Made by a program: the position numbers and the translations under genes. From Hoeflea_A sp965249925 (lineage in GTDB: Bacteria; Pseudomonadota; Alphaproteobacteria; Rhizobiales; Rhizobiaceae): 64,000 bases of DNA. The notes below the pieces were generated by a model. That model did no database searches and had not been told where the DNA came from. It saw nothing but the letters and a program-made list of their open reading frames with translations. Of this stretch, positions 45,000 to 54,152 are shown piece by piece. Every line of letters starts with the position of its first letter. Position 1 is the first letter of the stretch. Location of the stretch: NCBI GenBank assembly GCA_965249925.1, contig OZ252260.1, positions 992,001-1,056,000 of the forward strand, given 5' to 3'.

Positions 45000-46058
45000 A
45001 TGAACCGACTCTTGAAACTGGCAGCGTTCACCGCCGCGGCATCTGTCATGGCACTCGGTGCGCATGCGCAAACCGTTCTGATTTCCAATGACCCGGGCCC
45101 CAACCGGGGCGTGCGAGCAGAAGCCGTGAAGCACCTCAGCGAAAAAATTGGCGAAGTCTCCGGTGGCGCGATCAGCGTTGAAAACAGTTGGGGCGGTGCG
45201 TTGTTCAAAACCACGGCAGCGCTGGAATCGCTGAGCACCGGCGTCGCCGACTTGGGCCTTGTTGTCGGGCCCTACACACAGTCCGAATTGCCCGAACTGA
45301 ACGTCGGCGGCCTGCCCATGATCAGCGCGAGCCCGTGGGTCATGATGAACGCGATGCACGAGCTTTTCACCACCAATGAGACGATCAAAGCGCGTCTGGA
45401 CGAGAAAAACCTTGTCTTTATTAACTACTTCGCGCTGCCGACGGCTCTATTGGGGTGCAATGGCGATCAGATCGGCGGTGTCGACGACGTGCAAGGCGTC
45501 AAGATCAGCCGAACCAACAGCACCAGCGACCTTTTCCAGCCGCTGGGCGGCAATATGGTCAACATGCCGATTTACGATGTGTATCAAAGCATGCAGACGG
45601 GTTTGATCGACTGCACGGTCACCTACTCCTATTTCGCGGTCGCCACGAAGCTTGACGAGTTGCTCGAAACCGTGACTCCGATCGAGATTTCGTCGAGCAC
45701 TGTCCTGGCCACCGTGATGAACAAAGACACTTTCGAGAGCCTCTCAGCCGAAGAGCAGGCCGCCATTCTCGAGGCCGGCGCGTCAATGCCCGACCACTAC
45801 GGTGAGCAATTGGGTCATGCCGAGGCCGCCGCCATGGAAAAGATGAAGTCGGGCAGCAATCCGGTCACAGTCAAATCCTTCGGCGAGACCGACTACGCAG
45901 CGTTCGCTGAGACGGCAAAACCGATCATCGAAAAATGGTTGGCGGATGCCGAGGCGACGGGCCTCGACGGTCAGGCGCTGATCAACGAGATGACCGCGCT
46001 GATCGAGAAATGGAATGCGATTGAGGCCTCCGAAGGCCTGCCCTGGGAACGCAGTTAG
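45000..46058 (+). CDS. TRAP transporter substrate-binding protein, DctP type
   Basis: 352 residues with a signal peptide (AAFTAAASVMALGAHA). DctP-type features include ENSWGGALFKTTAALESL, the conserved NYFALPTALLG segment and GLIDCTVTYSYF near residue 200, with the C-terminal long helix. AGGGAGGAAG fixes the ATG at 45000. It delivers an organic acid or related solute to the permeases downstream. Confidence 0.93.
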   Translation: MNRLLKLAAFTAAASVMALGAHAQTVLISNDPGPNRGVRAEAVKHLSEKIGEVSGGAISVENSWGGALFKTTAALESLSTGVADLGLVVGPYTQSELPELNVGGLPMISASPWVMMNAMHELFTTNETIKARLDEKNLVFINYFALPTALLGCNGDQIGGVDDVQGVKISRTNSTSDLFQPLGGNMVNMPIYDVYQSMQTGLIDCTVTYSYFAVATKLDELLETVTPIEISSSTVLATVMNKDTFESLSAEEQAAILEAGASMPDHYGEQLGHAEAAAMEKMKSGSNPVTVKSFGETDYAAFAETAKPIIEKWLADAEATGLDGQALINEMTALIEKWNAIEASEGLPWERS

Positions 46059-46115
46059 GCAGGACAGATCCGCGGCGCCCATCGCGCCGCGGACCGTGCT
46101 TTCGGGAGCACCAAA

Positions 46116-46610
46116 ATGCTGAAGCGCATCGAGTTCATTCTCGACACGTTGGGGGCGATTGCAGTCACTCTCCTGTGTGTCCTGATCGTGGCGATCGTCA
46201 TCGGCCGCGAGTTCATAGCGGTCGCCGTTCCCGACGGCATCATCCTTGTTCGTGAACTGATGGTACCGGCAATTCTGTTCCCGTTGAGCGCTGCGACGGC
46301 GCGGCGCGCTCACGTCTCGATCGAAGTGATTGCCAATCTGTTTCCGGACGCGCTCAACCGCTGGATTTCGGTTTTTGCGGCTTTGTTGGGAATTATCATC
46401 GTCTCGGCCTTGCTGGCTGGGGGCTGGATCCAATTCAGCAAGACATGGGTGAACGGCGCACATCATGGTGGCGACCTGTTCATCCCCAAGTGGATAAGCC
46501 GCGGAGCCTTCGTCCTCGCATTTTTCTTCGTCCTCCTGCGCATGCTGCAAATCCTGTGGACCGACCTTCGCGCGGCCGTCCGGGGCGGTCCGGCCCCGGT
46601 GAACCCATAA
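46116..46610 (+). CDS. TRAP transporter small permease, DctQ type
   Basis: 164 residues with four membrane segments. The segment RELMVPAILFPLSAATARRAHVSIE near residues 44-68 matches the conserved DctQ loop (arginine/histidine before the third helix). It pairs with the large permease encoded 16 bp downstream. Confidence 0.9.
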   Translation: MLKRIEFILDTLGAIAVTLLCVLIVAIVIGREFIAVAVPDGIILVRELMVPAILFPLSAATARRAHVSIEVIANLFPDALNRWISVFAALLGIIIVSALLAGGWIQFSKTWVNGAHHGGDLFIPKWISRGAFVLAFFFVLLRMLQILWTDLRAAVRGGPAPVNP

Positions 46611-46626
46611 CAATGCAGAGCTGAAC

Positions 46627-47964
46627 GTGGACGTTTCAACAATCGGCTATATCGCCTGTGTCGCTGTCATTGTGCTTTTGGCCATCCGCGTGCCGATTGC
46701 CTGGGCCATAGGCGGCGTCGCCGTCGTCGCCCTGTTCTTTGTGTTTGCGTTGCGCACCGGTACCTTCATGCCCGATCGTGCGTTGACGCGGACGCTGTCG
46801 ATTACGTTTTCAAGCAGTTTCGACCTGATCCACTCCTACAATCTGTCGATGATCCCGCTTTTCATCGCCCTCGGCCACGTCGCCTACAAGGCGGACATCA
46901 CAACCGAGATCTATGAGGCGGCTCGCATTTGGCTGGCGCGTCTGCCGGGCGGCGTGGCCATCGCGTCGGTTGCGGGTTGCGGCGGTTTTTCAGCCATTTC
47001 GGGCTCATCCATCGCATGCGCGTCCACGATGGGCAAAATCTGCACGCCTGAGATGCTGCGGCTGAATTACGATCCCCGATTGGCAACCGGGAGCGTGGCC
47101 GCGGGCGGCACACTGGGATCTTTGATCCCACCGTCAATCCTGTTCATCATCTATGCGATCTTCACGGAAAGCTCGATCGGGCAGCTTTTCCTGGCAGGAT
47201 TTCTGCCCGGACTGCTTTCGCTGGTCGGCTATGCGGTTGTCGTCCTCATTTGGGTGCGCCGCTCGCCGGAGATCGCACCAATAAGCAACGAAACCTACAG
47301 CAGAGAACAGAAATACCGCGCGCTTGTCGGCTCCTGGCCGGCGTTCCTGTTGTTCGTCATCGTGATCGGCGGGATTTATGGCGGTATCTTCACGGCGACG
47401 GAAGCGGCCGCCCTGGCGCTGCTATTCGCAATCGTGCTGGGGATCGTGCGCAGGCGGATCAAGCTGCGCGATATCGTGCCGCTCGTGCGCGACGTCACCG
47501 GAACAACATGCGTGATCTTTTTCATCGCCGCCTGTGCCAAGGTTTTTGTCGCCCTGATCGCGCTCACCGGCCTGTCGACCGACCTCGTGGCCGGGTTGGC
47601 CGAATCGGGCATCGGTCCCTGGGGCTTTATCGCAATGGTCTGCCTGATTTATCTGCTGTTGGGCATGTTCCTCGATCCCGTCGGGATCATGGTCCTCACC
47701 CTGCCATTGATTGTCCCGATGGTCGACAGTATGGGGTTCAACCTCATCTGGTTCGGTGTCATCATCGTCAAGCTGCTGGAAATCGGCCTGATCACACCGC
47801 CGGTGGGCCTCAACGTCTTCGTATTGGCGGCAGCCATCGAGGACAAGGTCAGAATCGGTCAGATTTTCGCAGGTGTATGGCGGTTTCTGGTCAGCGACCT
47901 GATCGTTCTGCTGGCGCTGATCTTTATTCCGGCGATTTCCCTGTTCCTGCCAAGGTCGATGTAG
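46627..47964 (+). CDS. TRAP transporter large permease, DctM type
   Basis: 445 residues, about twelve membrane segments. DctM hallmarks: SMIPLFIALGHVAYKADI near residue 77, GGFSAISGSSIACASTMGKI near 118 and GGTLGSLIPPSILFIIYAI near 160. The start is a GTG at 46627. It completes the Na+-driven TRAP importer. It converges with the alcohol dehydrogenase gene, leaving 12 bp. Confidence 0.95.
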   Translation: MDVSTIGYIACVAVIVLLAIRVPIAWAIGGVAVVALFFVFALRTGTFMPDRALTRTLSITFSSSFDLIHSYNLSMIPLFIALGHVAYKADITTEIYEAARIWLARLPGGVAIASVAGCGGFSAISGSSIACASTMGKICTPEMLRLNYDPRLATGSVAAGGTLGSLIPPSILFIIYAIFTESSIGQLFLAGFLPGLLSLVGYAVVVLIWVRRSPEIAPISNETYSREQKYRALVGSWPAFLLFVIVIGGIYGGIFTATEAAALALLFAIVLGIVRRRIKLRDIVPLVRDVTGTTCVIFFIAACAKVFVALIALTGLSTDLVAGLAESGIGPWGFIAMVCLIYLLLGMFLDPVGIMVLTLPLIVPMVDSMGFNLIWFGVIIVKLLEIGLITPPVGLNVFVLAAAIEDKVRIGQIFAGVWRFLVSDLIVLLALIFIPAISLFLPRSM

Positions 47965-47976
47965 ACGGGTCTGACA

Positions 47977-49053
47977 TCAGCGCTCTTCTGGAGAGCTTTC
48001 GTTCACCAGAACCGTCCGACCGGCGATGTCCCCGCGGGACAACGCTGCCAGGACGTCTCCCGCCGCCGCCATCGGACGTTTGTCGATGGGGATTTGTGGC
48101 GCACCATGCGAGCGCACGTGCGATATGTAGTCACGCATGTCTTTGAGACTGCCGACATAGGAGCCGACCACCGTCAGTGCGCGCACCGGAAACAGCGGCA
48201 GGGGGTAGCGGAACTCTCCACCGAACAGCCCGACGATCACCAGTGTGCCGCCCTTTTCCAACAGGTCCGCGGCCAGCAAAGATGTGGATTCGTCACCGAC
48301 AAAGTCGAGCGCAGCCAGAATCGGCGCCTGGGCGATCTCCTTTATGCTGCCGACCTCCGCGGATGTCGGGTCGACGGCGGCAAACACACCGGCGTCGATA
48401 GCGCGTTGGCGTTTGTCCGGGCTCGGGTCGAGCACGATCAACCGCGTCCAACCCATTTGCCGGGCCAGGTCGATGGCCGTTTGTCCAAGCCCGCCGGCGC
48501 CGAATATCAGCACGGCGCTATCTCTTGGATGCTCGGCGATCTTGTTCAGCGCTCCAAAACTGGTGAGACCGGAACAGCCGAAAAGAGCTGCGGTTGCCGG
48601 ATCGATGTCGCCAATTTCGAACAAATAGCGGGGATCCGGCACCACCACATGGCTTGCGTAACCGCCCGGCGCGAAAACGCCAAGATACCGGCCGGCGGCA
48701 CACAGATGGTCCTGTTCCGCCCGGCACCGAAAACAGCTGCCACAGCCGATCCACGGATAGACCGCGACAGGACCGGTTAGCTGTGCATCGACAGACGGAC
48801 CGACAGCGGTCACGTGTCCGACGATCTCATGCCCGAGAACCAGTGGCGGCCGGACGCCACGGTCCTCGAATCTGAGTTGCCTGCCGCCACCGATTTCATA
48901 GCCGCCATGGTGGACGTGAAGATCGGTGTGGCAGACGCCACAATGCGATATCGCAACCACAACCTGAGAGCCCTCCGGTTCGGGCAGCTGCCGGCTTACG
49001 GCTCTGATAGGGCCGCCAAATTCTGCCGCCTCAAAGCGCGTCGTGCGGATCAT
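47977..49053 (-). CDS. Zinc-dependent alcohol dehydrogenase (MDR superfamily)
   Basis: 358 residues. Catalytic zinc ligands in CGVCHTDLH near residue 38 and GHEIVGHV; structural zinc site CGSCFRCRAEQDHLC near residues 107-121; Rossmann loop FGAGGLGQTA near 187. The ATG at 49053 with GGAGCGACC upstream fits the family; a longer frame to 49155 does not. Substrate unknown. First or last of a three-gene minus-strand set with the hydratase and SDR genes. Confidence 0.92.
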   Translation of the reverse strand: MIRTTRFEAAEFGGPIRAVSRQLPEPEGSQVVVAISHCGVCHTDLHVHHGGYEIGGGRQLRFEDRGVRPPLVLGHEIVGHVTAVGPSVDAQLTGPVAVYPWIGCGSCFRCRAEQDHLCAAGRYLGVFAPGGYASHVVVPDPRYLFEIGDIDPATAALFGCSGLTSFGALNKIAEHPRDSAVLIFGAGGLGQTAIDLARQMGWTRLIVLDPSPDKRQRAIDAGVFAAVDPTSAEVGSIKEIAQAPILAALDFVGDESTSLLAADLLEKGGTLVIVGLFGGEFRYPLPLFPVRALTVVGSYVGSLKDMRDYISHVRSHGAPQIPIDKRPMAAAGDVLAALSRGDIAGRTVLVNESSPEER

Positions 49054-49172
49054 TCGGTCGCTCCTTTGCCCATTTGGCCGCCGAAATAGTTCGCACCGAG
49101 GAGACCCGTTAACGGTGCGGGCGCCATCCCGGCGAACTCTGAAACGCGGCCGCACTCAAGCGGGCCCATGGC

Positions 49173-50045
49173 TCAGCCGATCTCGGCCCGGCCATGATCA
49201 AGCGCGACGACCCCGCGGTCGGTCGCGATCGCCCGAAACGAGACCACGTTGCGGTCGCGCCACAATTCGACCCTGATCGTTTCACCCGGATAAACCGGAT
49301 TGGAAAACCGCAGCTTGACGGAGTGCAGCAAGGCCGGATCGTAATCGCAATAGAGTGCAAGGAGCGCACGAGTCGCGATGCCGAAGGAACAAAGGCCGTG
49401 CAGGATGGGCCGGTCAAAGCCGGCCGTTGCCGCCACGTCCGGATCGACATGCAGCGGATTCAGATCGCCGGACAGGCGATAAAGCAGTGCGGCGCGTGGG
49501 TCGGTACGTGTTTCAAAGATCGTGTCTGCGGGCCGTTTCGGTAGAATGTGCGGTTTCGGCTGCGGTCCGGTGTCGCCGCCGCAGCCGCCGTTGCCGCGCG
49601 CGAAATTGGCCAGCCGCACGGTTGCCAGATCACCGTGTTGATCGCGCAGAATCCGTTCCAGGTAAATCAGCGCGCCTTTGCTTGCCCCTTTGTCAATGAT
49701 CCGCCGGAGCTGCGTCTTGGCGCTGACCTTGGCTTCCGCTGGCAACGGGCGGTGCAGGATGACCTCCTGCTCGGCATGCAGAAACCGCCGCCAATCGACG
49801 CCGGAGGCCAGGTCGCGCGCCCAAAAGCCCGGAGTGGCCAAAACCGCCGCCATGGAGGGGACCACTTTCAGCTCTGGCTCTTCGAAAACAAAGGGCAGTT
49901 CCCCGCGATGCGTTGGCGGGTCGCCGAAGCCGATACCCAGCGCGTAGAGGATGCAGTCCTTGGGCGTGTAGTGCTGTTCTACCTCCGGAAACTTGTAGCT
50001 GAGCAACTTCTCACGAAAGACGGCCTGCGGACCCGCAACATTCAT
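49173..50045 (-). CDS. MaoC-type hydratase 2 (double hot-dog)
   Basis: 290 residues, two hot-dog repeats, as in the hydratase-2 part of peroxisomal multifunctional enzyme 2. The active-site motif SGDLNPLHVDPDVAATAGFD continues as PILHGLCSFGI, with Asp and His present. The ATG at 50045 overlaps the SDR stop by one base (TGATG), so the two proteins are co-translated. Confidence 0.92.
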   Translation of the reverse strand: MNVAGPQAVFREKLLSYKFPEVEQHYTPKDCILYALGIGFGDPPTHRGELPFVFEEPELKVVPSMAAVLATPGFWARDLASGVDWRRFLHAEQEVILHRPLPAEAKVSAKTQLRRIIDKGASKGALIYLERILRDQHGDLATVRLANFARGNGGCGGDTGPQPKPHILPKRPADTIFETRTDPRAALLYRLSGDLNPLHVDPDVAATAGFDRPILHGLCSFGIATRALLALYCDYDPALLHSVKLRFSNPVYPGETIRVELWRDRNVVSFRAIATDRGVVALDHGRAEIG

Positions 50046-50980
50046 CAGACAGCCTCCCACCCGAACACGTCATTGGAACGCTCCAGCGGCGTCAATGCGC
50101 CTTCCATCGCCGGAAATGCGGTGGACAGAATGGTTTCGGGAGTCCAGCCTTCGGACCGGGCCAGCGAGCGGACGGGGCGCGGCTGCGTCATCAAATGGAT
50201 TTCATTGCCGCGGCAGACAAAGATCTGGCCGGAGATGTGCTGCGCATCGGGTGCAGCCAGGGCAACGACCAGTTTGGCGATCTTCGCCGGAACCATCTTT
50301 CTGAAGCGTTCGACCCGGGCTTTTTCTTCCTCCGTTTCCGTCGGTATGACCCCGATCAGGCGGCTCCAGGCCTGTGGGCCGATGACGTTGGAGGTCACAT
50401 TGTACCGCGCCATGTCGAGCGCGATGGCGCGCGACAAGCCGACAATGCCCATCTTGGCGGCGATGTAGTTGGCCTGGCCGTGATTGCCGATGAGGCCGGA
50501 ATTCGACGTCATGTGAACCATCCGGCCCGATTGCTGCGACCGGAAGACGGGTGCTGCGGCCCGCGCCAGGTTGAACGATCCCTTCAGGTGGACTGCGAGG
50601 ACCGCATCCCAGTCCTCCTCGGTCATCTTGTGGAAAATGGAGTCACGCAGGATACCTGCATTGTTCACCACAATATCGAGGTGACCAAAGCGTGCAATGG
50701 CTTGTTCAACCATGGCTTGTGCATGTGCGTATTCCACCACGCTGGTCGTATTTGAGATCGCTTGTCCGCCGGAGGATTCAATTTCGCCGACGACTGCCGA
50801 GGCGGGACCGGAATCGTTGCCACCGCCGTCAGACGCGCCACCCAAATCGTTGACCAGAACCGACGCACCATGAGCGGCCAGCAGCAACGCGATGTCGCGC
50901 CCCACACCACGCCCGGCACCTGTGACAATGGCCACTTTGCCTTCCAGCAATGGGTGATCAGGCGTGTGTGATCCATCCAT
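50045..50980 (-). CDS. SDR-family 3-hydroxyacyl-CoA dehydrogenase, MFE-2-like
   Basis: 311 residues. TGAGRGVGRDIALLLAAHGA with VLVNDLGG is the pattern of the (3R)-hydroxyacyl-CoA dehydrogenase part of MFE-2 proteins; NNAG, and the Ser-Tyr-Lys set in SNSGLIGN and YIAAKMG. A 60-residue C-terminal tail after the Rossmann fold also matches that group. The ATG at 50980 has AGAGGACC upstream. With the adjoining hydratase it makes a split two-enzyme module for acyl-CoA oxidation. Confidence 0.9.
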   Translation of the reverse strand: MDGSHTPDHPLLEGKVAIVTGAGRGVGRDIALLLAAHGASVLVNDLGGASDGGGNDSGPASAVVGEIESSGGQAISNTTSVVEYAHAQAMVEQAIARFGHLDIVVNNAGILRDSIFHKMTEEDWDAVLAVHLKGSFNLARAAAPVFRSQQSGRMVHMTSNSGLIGNHGQANYIAAKMGIVGLSRAIALDMARYNVTSNVIGPQAWSRLIGVIPTETEEEKARVERFRKMVPAKIAKLVVALAAPDAQHISGQIFVCRGNEIHLMTQPRPVRSLARSEGWTPETILSTAFPAMEGALTPLERSNDVFGWEAV

Positions 50981-51050
50981 TTTCGGTCCTCTCCGTGCTG
51001 GTTCAACAGTTCCAGACAAATAGTACACTTGCAAATAAATCGCAAGCGAA

Positions 51051-51770
51051 TTAAATATCAGAAACGAGAGAGCCGGAAGCGTCTGTACCGCCGGCGCCAT
51101 TGCTCTGCCCCTCGGACATGACCGCGACACGATCGGACATGATCAACGCCTCGTCCTGGTCGTGCGTGACGAACACGAAGGTGATGCCGGTCGATCTCTG
51201 CAAACGCTTCAGTTCAAGCCGCATCTGCTTGCGCAATTTCAGATCGAGCGCCGAAAGAGGTTCGTCCAGCAGCAGGATTTTGGGCTCGTTGGCCAGCGCG
51301 CGTGCCAAAGCAACCCGCTGCTGCTGGCCACCGGACAATTGCGATGGCAGGCGGGCGCCAAATCCGCCCAACTGGACCAAGGCCAGCATCTCATCGGTTT
51401 TCGAGGCTATCTTCGCCGGTTCGGCGCCGCGCATCTCAAGCCCGAAAGCGATGTTTTCCCGGACGGTCATGTGCGGGAACAGCGCGTAGTTCTGAAAAAC
51501 CGTGTTGATCGACCGTTCAAACGGAGGACGGCCCTGCAAGGGCGTCCCGTCCAATATGATCTGACCGGAAGTCGGCTGGTCGAGACCCGCGATCATCCGC
51601 AACAACGTCGTTTTCCCGCAGCCGGATGGCCCCAGCAGCGTGAAAAACTCGTTTTCCATGATGTGGATCGATATGCCGTCCACCGCCTGGACCGTGTGCC
51701 CTCCGGGACCCGTGAATGTCTTGCATAACGCTTCGACGACCAGGCCCGAATTGGCGGTGGCTGTGGTCAC
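51051..51770 (-). CDS. Orphan, C-terminally truncated PotA-like ABC ATPase
   Basis: 239 residues if the GTG at 51770 with GGGGGAG upstream is the start. The nucleotide-binding domain is complete (GPSGCGKTT, LSGGQQQRVALARAL, DEPLSALDLKL, FVTHDQDEA). After VAVMSEG the sequence loses the family pattern and stops within 19 residues, so the TOBE domain of about 110 residues is missing. No permease or binding-protein gene is adjacent. It is probably a remnant of a polyamine/opine-type importer. Confidence 0.75.
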   Translation of the reverse strand: MTTATANSGLVVEALCKTFTGPGGHTVQAVDGISIHIMENEFFTLLGPSGCGKTTLLRMIAGLDQPTSGQIILDGTPLQGRPPFERSINTVFQNYALFPHMTVRENIAFGLEMRGAEPAKIASKTDEMLALVQLGGFGARLPSQLSGGQQQRVALARALANEPKILLLDEPLSALDLKLRKQMRLELKRLQRSTGITFVFVTHDQDEALIMSDRVAVMSEGQSNGAGGTDASGSLVSDI

Positions 51771-51864
51771 GCCGGCTCCCCCGGTTCCATTGCTGCACCG
51801 CGAGCGTAGCCAACTATGCGACACCAAACAAATTTGTTCTTAGAATATTCAATATTGACGAAAT

Positions 51865-52929
51865 CTATGTCGTCATCGCCCGCACCAACAGATCGTGGGG
51901 TATGGCATGCGCGGTTCGGCCATGCTGCCCAGTCATGGTTCCGGCACAACACAGAGCATTCCAGATGCTCTCTTCGGTCGCCTCGATAACGGCGGCAAAG
52001 AGCGGGCCGAGGGCCATATCCGAGACGAATTCAACCGTATTGATGCGCGTGGTCTGCGTCGCGTCATGGCTGTTCGCGGTCGAAAAGCACAGGAAAATGT
52101 CACCGCTCCCGGGGGCACCGGTGCCTCCCACGCGGCCAACCCCAAGCCCGGCGCGCTGTGCCAGACGTGTACACTGATGCGGCAGCAACGGCGCGTCGGT
52201 GGCAACGATCACGATGATCGATCCGCTGTCCCTGGGCGTTGGCCAGGGCGATGCCACCGCGTCGGTGCCGATCTGCGCACCGACCGGCCGCCCGTTCAGC
52301 GCCAGACGTCTGCGCTGGCCATAGTTGGTCTGAACCAGAACGCCCACGGTAAAGGCGCGGTCCGACACCTCGACGGTACGGGACGCCGTACCGATCCCGG
52401 CCTTGAACTCATGGGTGATCATCCCTGTGCCGCTGCCGACACAGCCCTCCGCCACCGGACCGCCGGATACGCGGCTCAAAGCAAGCGCCACATGATCCGG
52501 ACGCACGGCAAAGGCTGCCCTGTCGCTGAGCCAGCTGTCATCGGTCTCGCCGACCATCGGAAGATACAGGTTGGCCGCGATTCCGGCGTTCGCCTCGGCC
52601 TTTGAGAGGCCTTCGTAAACGGCTCCGACCGAGTAGGTCCCGGTCAGCGCGATCGGGCCACACAGCAAACCGAACTCGTTGACCCAGGCCAGGCCGGTCA
52701 GCTCTCCATTGCCGTTGAGCACATGCGCACCGGCGAACAAATGGCGGGTCCATGAGTCACCGGCCGCCGGTTCGACCACGGTCACGCCGCTGCGCACACA
52801 ATGGGGCGTGTCCTCGACAAGGGTCGCCTGCCCCACCAACACGCCGGCAACATCCGTAATGGCGTTGATCGGCCCGGTTTGCAGATCGCCGACTAACAGT
52901 CCCAAATCGCGCAATCGCTGCCGTGCCAT
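51865..52929 (-). CDS. DmpA/P1-family (S58) self-processing aminopeptidase
   Basis: 354 residues, N-terminal nucleophile hydrolase of the DmpA type, which cleaves itself into two chains and hydrolyses N-terminal D- or L-residues, beta-peptides or amides. N-terminal NAITDVAGVLVGQATL, the GCVGSGTGM segment, and APGSGDIFLCFSTAN, where the Ser of GSGD is the expected nucleophile after autocleavage. Divergent from the broken LysR gene. Confidence 0.88.
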   Translation of the reverse strand: MARQRLRDLGLLVGDLQTGPINAITDVAGVLVGQATLVEDTPHCVRSGVTVVEPAAGDSWTRHLFAGAHVLNGNGELTGLAWVNEFGLLCGPIALTGTYSVGAVYEGLSKAEANAGIAANLYLPMVGETDDSWLSDRAAFAVRPDHVALALSRVSGGPVAEGCVGSGTGMITHEFKAGIGTASRTVEVSDRAFTVGVLVQTNYGQRRRLALNGRPVGAQIGTDAVASPWPTPRDSGSIIVIVATDAPLLPHQCTRLAQRAGLGVGRVGGTGAPGSGDIFLCFSTANSHDATQTTRINTVEFVSDMALGPLFAAVIEATEESIWNALCCAGTMTGQHGRTAHAIPHDLLVRAMTT

Positions 52930-53035
52930 GTCCGACCTCTCCCGACAAATCGGCCTATAGATATCATTATTGTCACGTGTCTCCTCATTGATATAGTCAA
53001 TGCACTCTCCCGTCGTCTTTCAATAGGCCGCTGCC

Positions 53036-54033
53036 GTGACCGACTTTTCCAAGCGCCCCCATATCCGGGGTCTGGATTGGAACCTCTTGCGGGTTTTCGT
53101 CGTCCTGGTGGAGGAAGGGGGCATCACCCGCGCCGCAAACAAGCTGCTGCGGACGCAACCAACCATCAGCAGTGCGCTGAAACGGCTGGAAGACACCGTG
53201 GGTCGCCGCCTCATCGAGCGCGGCGGCGGACGGTTTGAGGTCACCGATCACGGTGCGATCCTCTATCGTGAGGCGCGGCGCGTGTCGGATTCGCTCAGAA
53301 ACCTGAGCACCATGCTGCACGAGGCCGACGACGACGTGACCGGTTCCATCCGCATCGCAATGGCCAGCTTTGTCGTGTTTCCGCCGTTTGACGACCTCCT
53401 CGGCGCGTTCCACGAGCAGTTTCCGAAGGTCACGTTCACCCTGGACGTCATGCCAGCAAACAGGTCATCAGCACCGTTTCGGAGGGTCTTTGTTCGTTCG
53501 GTATCTGCCTTCTGGCCAAACCGCTGAAACGCCTCGAGACGACGGTCATGTGTCGGGAAAAGTTCGGGTTTTTCTGCGGCGCCAAACATCCGTTGTTCGG
53601 ACGCACCAACGTCGACCTGAAAGAACTGCAGAGCAGCACCTATGTCGCGCTGAAAACCGATCAGATCGCCGATGCGTTGCACCCGATCGCAAAAATCCGC
53701 CAGCAATACGGTGTCGGCGAAGAGCCGACCGGCACATCGTCACACGTGGAGGAAATCCGCCGCATGATCATCGCCGGAATGGGCATCGGGTCGCTTCCGA
53801 TCCACGCAATGGAACGGGATATGCGTGACGGAAGGTTGTGGCGTATACCTCTGACGGTAAGCGAACCGGAACTCGAGGTTCATCTCGTGCGGAATTCACG
53901 GACCGCCCTGGACCGCGGCGAGAAAATATTCGTGAAAATGATCCTGGATTACATATCCGGCACGGACATAGCCCACCGGTCTTTTCCTCTGCACGACGCA
54001 AATCCAGGCGTAAAGCTGCCGGATCGAGAGTAA
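53036..54033 (+). pseudogene. LysR-family regulator broken by a frameshift
   Basis: The GTG at 53036 opens a LysR frame with a normal HTH (ITRAANKLLRTQPTISSALK) that stops at 53527. The rest of the effector domain continues in another frame from about 53455 to 54033 (SKQVISTVSEGLCSFGICLL, then TVMCREKFGFFCGA and IIAGMGIGSLP). Joining ATG-CC at 53450-53454 to AGC at 53455 shows that one base is missing near 53453. All other parts look intact, so the loss is recent or a sequencing error. It would have regulated the divergent peptidase gene. Confidence 0.85.
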
Positions 54034-54152
54034 CCGCGCCCCTCGAAGTTGGAAGCACGATTTCCGGTCGGATGCCTTTGGCGGCTTGCCGTTCAATGAA
54101 AGACCCGCTGCACATCCGTGCAGTTGGCCTTTCGTGCGCAGTCTTGAAAAGT

